Source: Gammaproteobacteria bacterium (GTDB taxonomy: Bacteria > Pseudomonadota > Gammaproteobacteria > Steroidobacterales > GCA-2729495). From it: DNA of 64,000 nucleotides. This document shows, one piece after another, positions 60,206 through 64,000 of the stretch. The stretch's first letter is position 1, and the number at the start of each line of letters is the position of its first letter. Below the pieces are notes generated by a model. It saw only the letters and a list, made by a program, of their open reading frames with translations. It was not told the origin of the DNA and made no database searches. The stretch spans positions 2,053,001 to 2,117,000 of the forward strand of contig CP129466.1 in NCBI GenBank assembly GCA_030583605.1, in the 5' to 3' direction. Made by a program: the position numbers and the translations under genes.

Positions 60206-60918
60206 AGACGGTCTCCCCAGGCAGATTTTTTCTTCCAGCGGATCCTGGGCAGGACCAGGCCCAGCAGGAATCCGAGCAGCAGCACACCCGCTCCAGCGAG
60301 AAACCAGTTGCGGCGCCCCTGGTCGGTAAGATCGAGGTTGCGCGCTTCGAGTTCATTGGCGCGCTGCTCAGCCGCTGCTGCCCGCGCTTGCAGCGCTCGG
60401 TTCTCTTCTGCGGTCTTCAGCGCGTCCGCGGACACGGTGCGAATTTCGGTGAGATCCTTCTCGAGCCCCGCCGACGCGGACTGGAGTTGGCCGATTTCGC
60501 GCTGCAGGCCGTCGCGTTCGCCGCGCAGCGCACGCGCCTCGTCGGACAGTTCCGCCTGCTGCTGCTGGAGAGCCCGGTGGCGCGCCTCGACCTCCGGCAA
60601 GCGCAGCCGCGCCGGCGGTTCGCTGTCGAGAAAGCGCGACAACACCCAGCCCTCCGTTCCCGAAGGCGTACGCACGCGGCTGTAGCCTGTCTCCGCATCC
60701 GCCTCGATCAGCTCGACACGCGTCCCGCTCGGCAGCATCCGCGTAATCGCGAAACGGTTCCCCTGCCCGCGGCGCATGTCCACCTCGAGCTGATCGGTGA
60801 TCCAGCGTGCACGCTCCTGGGCCGCGAGCCCCTGCACCACGATGAGGAGCAACGCGAGTGCGAGGCCACGGACTGCGCGCCCCCGGGATCCGCCAGTTTC
60901 CCGATCTCGTTCTGCCAT
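60202..60918 (-). CDS. ygiM: SH3 domain protein, YgiM/TIGR04211 type
   Basis: 238 residues from ATG 60918 with GGAGGGGG upstream. Signal segment [17 protein letters not shown], a bacterial SH3 domain (about 38-97: [36 protein letters not shown]...[11 protein letters not shown]), a coiled coil (about 105-205), and a C-terminal membrane helix ([20 protein letters not shown]) with a basic tail. Architecture matches E. coli YgiM. Predicted inner-membrane anchored with the SH3 and coiled coil in the periplasm; role unknown. Confidence 0.9.
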   Translation of the reverse strand: MAERDRETGGSRGRAVRGLALALLLIVVQGLAAQERARWITDQLEVDMRRGQGNRFAITRMLPSGTRVELIEADAETGYSRVRTPSGTEGWVLSRFLDSEPPARLRLPEVEARHRALQQQQAELSDEARALRGERDGLQREIGQLQSASAGLEKDLTEIRTVSADALKTAEENRALQARAAAAEQRANELEARNLDLTDQGRRNWFLAGAGVLLLGFLLGLVLPRIRWKKKSAWGDRL

Positions 60919-61206
60919 GCCTTCCCCCTCCTTCAGCCGAGACAGACTTTACCACAGATATCAGCCTTAACAGGCTGATATCAATGCCGTATCAATTAAG
61001 GAACTTTGCCATGATCCACGCCTGCCGGCGCAATCTCGAGGCCGCCCTGAAGCCTGTCGTGCCCGCGGCTTTGGCCGAAGCCGGAGGCACGAAATCCAAC
61101 GATGCCCGCCCGCGCGTCTCGCTCGCCGGACTGGCCGGCGACATCGGTCTGTTCCTTGCGGACGCCCGAGCGGGCGGAGACCGCCGGAAAGAGCGCCAGC
61201 CCGGGT
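60919..61206. other. Intergenic stretch with perfect inverted repeat
   Basis: 288 bases between the SH3 gene start and the orn stop. It holds a perfect 10-bp inverted repeat GATATCAGCC-TTAACA-GGCTGATATC (60957-60982) without a T tract, about 40 bases upstream of the SH3 gene. A plus-strand frame beginning ATG 61011, with AAGGA upstream, runs 109 codons and overlaps the orn 3' end; coding status is doubtful. Nothing else seen. Confidence 0.4.
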
Positions 61207-61785
61207 TCAATCCGATGGCAGCGTTGCCGAAGGCGGCAGCGCCGGACGCAGGAACGAGGCCCGGTAGTGGCGCAACTCGGCTATGGAGTCGCGAATATCC
61301 GCCAGCGCCAGATGCGTGCCGTTCTTCGCCACTCCGGTGAGTACGTCCGGCGCCCAGAGACCTGCGAGTATCTTCAGGGTACTCACGTCCAGGTTGCGAT
61401 AGTGAAAGTAGCGCTCGAGATCGGGCATCTCCCGGGCGAGAAAGCGGCGGTCCTGGCAAATGCTGTTGCCGCACATCGGCGAGGCTCCGCTCACAACGTG
61501 GGCGCTGAGAAACTCCAGCGTCCGGCGTTCCGCCTCGGCAGCAGCAATACGGCTCGCACGTACGCGCGCGAGCAGGCCGGAGCGGCCGTGCTGACGCGTG
61601 TTCCATTCATCCATGCGCGAGAGCACGTCATCGGGCTGATGGATCGCAATCACCGGACCCTCGGCGATGGTATCCAGACTGGAGTCCGTCACGATTGTCG
61701 CGATCTCGATGATAGAATCGCGCTGGCTGTCGAGGCCGGTCATTTCCAGGTCGATCCATATCAATCTGTCGGCCGCATTGTTCAT
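61207..61785 (-). CDS. orn: Oligoribonuclease
   Basis: 192 residues. DEDDh 3'-5' exonuclease that degrades di- and oligoribonucleotides, including pGpG. Motifs: [12 protein letters not shown] (first Asp/Glu pair), [15 protein letters not shown] with the second Asp, and a C-terminal [19 protein letters not shown] containing the last Asp and nearby His. Divergent from rsgA with start codons close together, as in E. coli. Confidence 0.96.
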   Translation of the reverse strand: MNNAADRLIWIDLEMTGLDSQRDSIIEIATIVTDSSLDTIAEGPVIAIHQPDDVLSRMDEWNTRQHGRSGLLARVRASRIAAAEAERRTLEFLSAHVVSGASPMCGNSICQDRRFLAREMPDLERYFHYRNLDVSTLKILAGLWAPDVLTGVAKNGTHLALADIRDSIAELRHYRASFLRPALPPSATLPSD

Positions 61786-61872
61786 GTGCCGCCATCCGCA
61801 CGCTGCTGCATCAGGCCGGATTCTAGCAAAGCCGTTCCACCGGCGGCCGCCACACCACCGCTCCGTGCCGCC

Positions 61873-62763
61873 GTGACGCCAGTGGCCGACTCAATCGGAC
61901 TCGTGGTCGCGGCGCACGGGCAACGCGGTGTGCTCGACGCGGACGGGGTTCGTTACGCGTTCCTGGTAAAGGGCCGCCGCCAGCGCATCGTATGCGGAGA
62001 CCGGGTCCGGTTCCGGCCGGACGGGACGTCGGGTCCGGTGCTCGTGACCGCCATCGAACCACGCCTTGGCGTGCTCGCGCGCGTCGCCCGGCACGACGGT
62101 CACGCGGAGGTCATGGCGGCCAATCTGACACAACTGGTCCTGGTGTGCGCCCCGCGCCCGGAGCCCGACTGGTTCCTGGCGGATCGTTTTCTCTGCGCAG
62201 CCGAGCTCGCGGGCTGCCAGGGACTGCTCGTCTGGAACAAGGCTGACCTCGGCGCCCCGGATGCCCCTCCCCTCGACGAGTACCGTGCGCTCGGCTATCG
62301 GGTTCTTGCCGTGTCCGCCCGTTCCGGCGCCGGCATCACGATGCTGGCTGCAGAACTGGCGGGGCAGGTCGGCGCACTGGTTGGGCAATCCGGCGTCGGC
62401 AAATCGTCGCTGATCAACGCCCTGGTGCCAGGCGCCGCCGCGGTAATCGGGGCGTTGTCTGCGGCCGGCAGTTTCGGCACGCAGACGACGACCGCAACGC
62501 TGATGTACGACGTCGGCCGCTCCGGCCGCCTGATCGATACCCCTGGGGCTCGCACGTTCGTGCCTGCCGTGGACTCCATACGCCTCGACCAGGGATTTCC
62601 GGAACTGCGCCGTCTTGCTCCCGGCTGCCGTTTCACCGATTGCACTCACAGTCACGAGCCCGGCTGCGCAGTCCTGGACGCATTAGAGGACGGATCGGTC
62701 TCGGCGCGTCGCTACGACAACTACCAGAAGCTGCGGGTGATCGTCGGCGCTCCCGGCCGATGA
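61873..62763 (+). CDS. rsgA: Small ribosomal subunit biogenesis GTPase RsgA
   Basis: 296 residues from GTG 61873 ([21 protein letters not shown]); an in-frame GTG at 61786 next to the orn start would add 29 residues and is a real alternative. Circularly permuted GTPase that checks 30S maturation. N-terminal OB fold (about 8-65), G4 WNKADL, then G1 [13 protein letters not shown]3 DTPGAR and a C-terminal zinc knuckle [14 protein letters not shown]. Confidence 0.95.
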   Translation: MTPVADSIGLVVAAHGQRGVLDADGVRYAFLVKGRRQRIVCGDRVRFRPDGTSGPVLVTAIEPRLGVLARVARHDGHAEVMAANLTQLVLVCAPRPEPDWFLADRFLCAAELAGCQGLLVWNKADLGAPDAPPLDEYRALGYRVLAVSARSGAGITMLAAELAGQVGALVGQSGVGKSSLINALVPGAAAVIGALSAAGSFGTQTTTATLMYDVGRSGRLIDTPGARTFVPAVDSIRLDQGFPELRRLAPGCRFTDCTHSHEPGCAVLDALEDGSVSARRYDNYQKLRVIVGAPGR

Positions 62764-62808
62764 ACGAACATCTCACCGCACCGCGCCGGCACTCGCGCGG
62801 GCCGCCAC

Positions 62809-63423
62809 TTAAAGATCCTGTACGTCGTCCACCGTCACGCGACCCGCAATGGCACGCGACAGGGTCCCGCCATCCACGTATTCGAGTTCGCCACCAATCG
62901 GCACGCCATGAGCGATGCGGGTGGTCTTCAGTCCGCCGCGACGCGCGATCGATGCCAGGTAGGAGGCAGTCGCTTCACCCTCCACCGTCGCGCTGGTAGC
63001 CAGGATCACTTCGCGCACCATGCCACCGGCCAGCCGCTCGACAAACTGCTCTACCCCCAGCTCGGCGGGTCCGACGCCATCGAGGGGTGACAAGCGTCCG
63101 TGCAGGACGAAGTAAAGCCCCCGATAGCCGGCGGACTCCTCGACCGCAATGACGTCAGCCGGCGACTCGACCACGCAGAGCAGGCCGCTGTCGCGACTCG
63201 CTGCCGCACATACCGGGCACAGCTCGTCCTCGGCGAACATGCGGCAGTTGCGGCAGCGCCCGACGCCCTGAAGAGCCTCCTGCAGGGCAAGCAGCAGCGC
63301 CTGTGCGCCTTCGCGGTCGCGTTCGAGCATGTGAAAAGCCATGCGCTGCGCTGTCTTCGGGCCGACGCCCGGCAGGCGACGCAAGGCGAGCAGGAACTGC
63401 TGCAGGCGCGGCGAAAACTTCAT
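62809..63423 (-). CDS. recR: Recombination protein RecR
   Basis: 204 residues. Works with RecO/RecF in loading RecA at gaps. N-terminal helix-hairpin-helix ([18 protein letters not shown]), Cys4 zinc finger ([16 protein letters not shown]), Toprim domain ([16 protein letters not shown]) and the C-terminal Walker-B-like part ([39 protein letters not shown]). Follows ybaB in the dnaX-ybaB-recR cluster. Confidence 0.97.
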   Translation of the reverse strand: MKFSPRLQQFLLALRRLPGVGPKTAQRMAFHMLERDREGAQALLLALQEALQGVGRCRNCRMFAEDELCPVCAAASRDSGLLCVVESPADVIAVEESAGYRGLYFVLHGRLSPLDGVGPAELGVEQFVERLAGGMVREVILATSATVEGEATASYLASIARRGGLKTTRIAHGVPIGGELEYVDGGTLSRAIAGRVTVDDVQDL

Positions 63424-63445
63424 GGCAGGCGAATCGGCCGGCGCC

Positions 63446-63772
63446 TCAGAAAGGCATCTTCAGCCCACCGGGAAGGTTCACACCCGACGTCAGCCCGGCG
63501 CAGCGCTCCTGGACCGCGCGTTCGACCTTGCGCAGCGCGTCATTGAAGGCAGCGACCAGTACGTCCTCGAGCATTTCGCGGTCGCCGCCGCTCACGAGGC
63601 TCGGATCGATGCTGATCGACTTGACCTGCTGGCCGCAGGTCATGGTCAGTCTGACCAGGCCGCCGCCCGCTTCCCCCTGGACCTCCTGGTTCGCGAGTTC
63701 GGCCTGCGCCTTCTGCATCTCGGCCTGCATACGCTGGGCCTGTTTGAGCAATTGCCCGAGGTCTGGTTTCAT
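63446..63772 (-). CDS. ybaB: Nucleoid-associated protein YbaB/EbfC
   Basis: 108 residues. Small dimeric DNA-binding protein: N-terminal helix [44 protein letters not shown], central strands with [16 protein letters not shown]-terminal helix [18 protein letters not shown] and a Gly/Leu-rich tail ending in F. The ATG overlaps the dnaX stop as ATGA. Conserved dnaX-ybaB-recR order. Confidence 0.97.
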   Translation of the reverse strand: MKPDLGQLLKQAQRMQAEMQKAQAELANQEVQGEAGGGLVRLTMTCGQQVKSISIDPSLVSGGDREMLEDVLVAAFNDALRKVERAVQERCAGLTSGVNLPGGLKMPF

Positions 63773-64000
63773 GAGTTCCGCTCCTTCGATTCCTGTGGAC
63801 GCCGACCGCGGTGATCGCGGCGTGGCCCCGTATCCTCTCGCACGACCGGCTTGATCGACCCGGGCACCAGTTCGGCGCCGAACATGCTCGAGAGATCGCG
63901 CACGTTCGGGTCCGACTCGATGGCGTCGCGGGCCCGGCGCAGCGCTTCGCCCTGTTCCTCTTCAGCGCGCGCGGCAAGCGTGTCGTGCGCATCGCCACGA
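63769..64000 (-). CDS. dnaX: DNA polymerase III subunit gamma/tau, C-terminal end
   Basis: Only the last 76 codons are in the window; the 5' part lies beyond base 64000. The visible tail shows ARAEEEQGEALRRARDAIES, DPNVRDLSSMFGAELVPGSI and KPVVRE, then a basic end; this resembles the tau C-terminal alpha-subunit-binding region. Overlap with ybaB and the following recR support the call. Confidence 0.85.
   Translation of the reverse strand, partial: RGDAHDTLAARAEEEQGEALRRARDAIESDPNVRDLSSMFGAELVPGSIKPVVREDTGPRRDHRGRRPQESKERNS

Overview
The window is a GC-rich (low-to-mid 60s percent G+C by eye) piece of a gammaproteobacterial chromosome. The gene order tRNA-fMet-rimP-nusA-infB, secG-tRNA-Leu-nuoA..N, ftsH-folP-glmM-tpiA, dnaK-dnaJ-dapB-carAB-greA and recN/bamE/ratA/smpB-ssrA is typical of Gammaproteobacteria. 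An HrcA repressor next to grpE-dnaK and a 14-gene complex I operon with separate nuoC and nuoD point away from enterics, towards lineages such as Chromatiales, Xanthomonadales or Nevskiales. The exact taxon cannot be fixed from sequence reading alone.

Bases 1-37,000 are almost solid core genome on the minus strand. In the direction of transcription, with yhbY (plus strand) as the one exception, they hold: the heat-shock block hrcA-grpE-dnaK-dnaJ; dapB, carA, carB and greA; rlmE, ftsH, folP, glmM, tpiA, secG and tRNA-Leu(GAG); the complete NADH:quinone oxidoreductase operon nuoA to nuoN; and initiator tRNA-Met, a leader with two terminator-like hairpins, rimP, nusA and infB (3' end cut by the window edge). 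grpE and dnaK each carry a well-matched sigma-32 type promoter overlapping the end of the gene before them.

Bases 37,000-41,600 run mostly on the plus strand: nadK, recN, bamE, convergent ratA, then smpB and the tmRNA gene ssrA (tag ANDDNYALAA) with a strong terminator. Just beyond lies a small accessory patch (about 41.6-43.1 kb). It holds a 5'-truncated SRAP (YedK/HMCES-like) pseudogene broken by a 17-bp tandem duplication, and an intact PrlF-YhaV type II toxin-antitoxin operon with a near-consensus promoter and an overlapping inverted repeat.

Bases 43,200-51,300 are lineage-specific: a membrane-anchored coiled-coil protein, an MFS permease, a host-attachment-family protein, a FieF-type cation efflux protein, and a YhfF-type ASCH protein. 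A compact three-gene envelope cassette follows (two lipoproteins overlapping a gluzincin-type metallopeptidase), and then small membrane proteins. Bases 51,300-61,000 hold the tail-specific protease Prc, a coiled-coil protein, YqiB, and a sugar/PEP group (phosphoglucomutase, PpsR, PpsA) followed by a YgiM-like SH3 protein. The last part carries orn, rsgA, recR, ybaB and the 3' end of dnaX.

The best candidates for undescribed biology are the lipoprotein-lipoprotein-metallopeptidase cassette and the ssrA-adjacent patch. Nothing in the window is an obvious large new system; no CRISPR array, insertion sequence or prophage was recognised.
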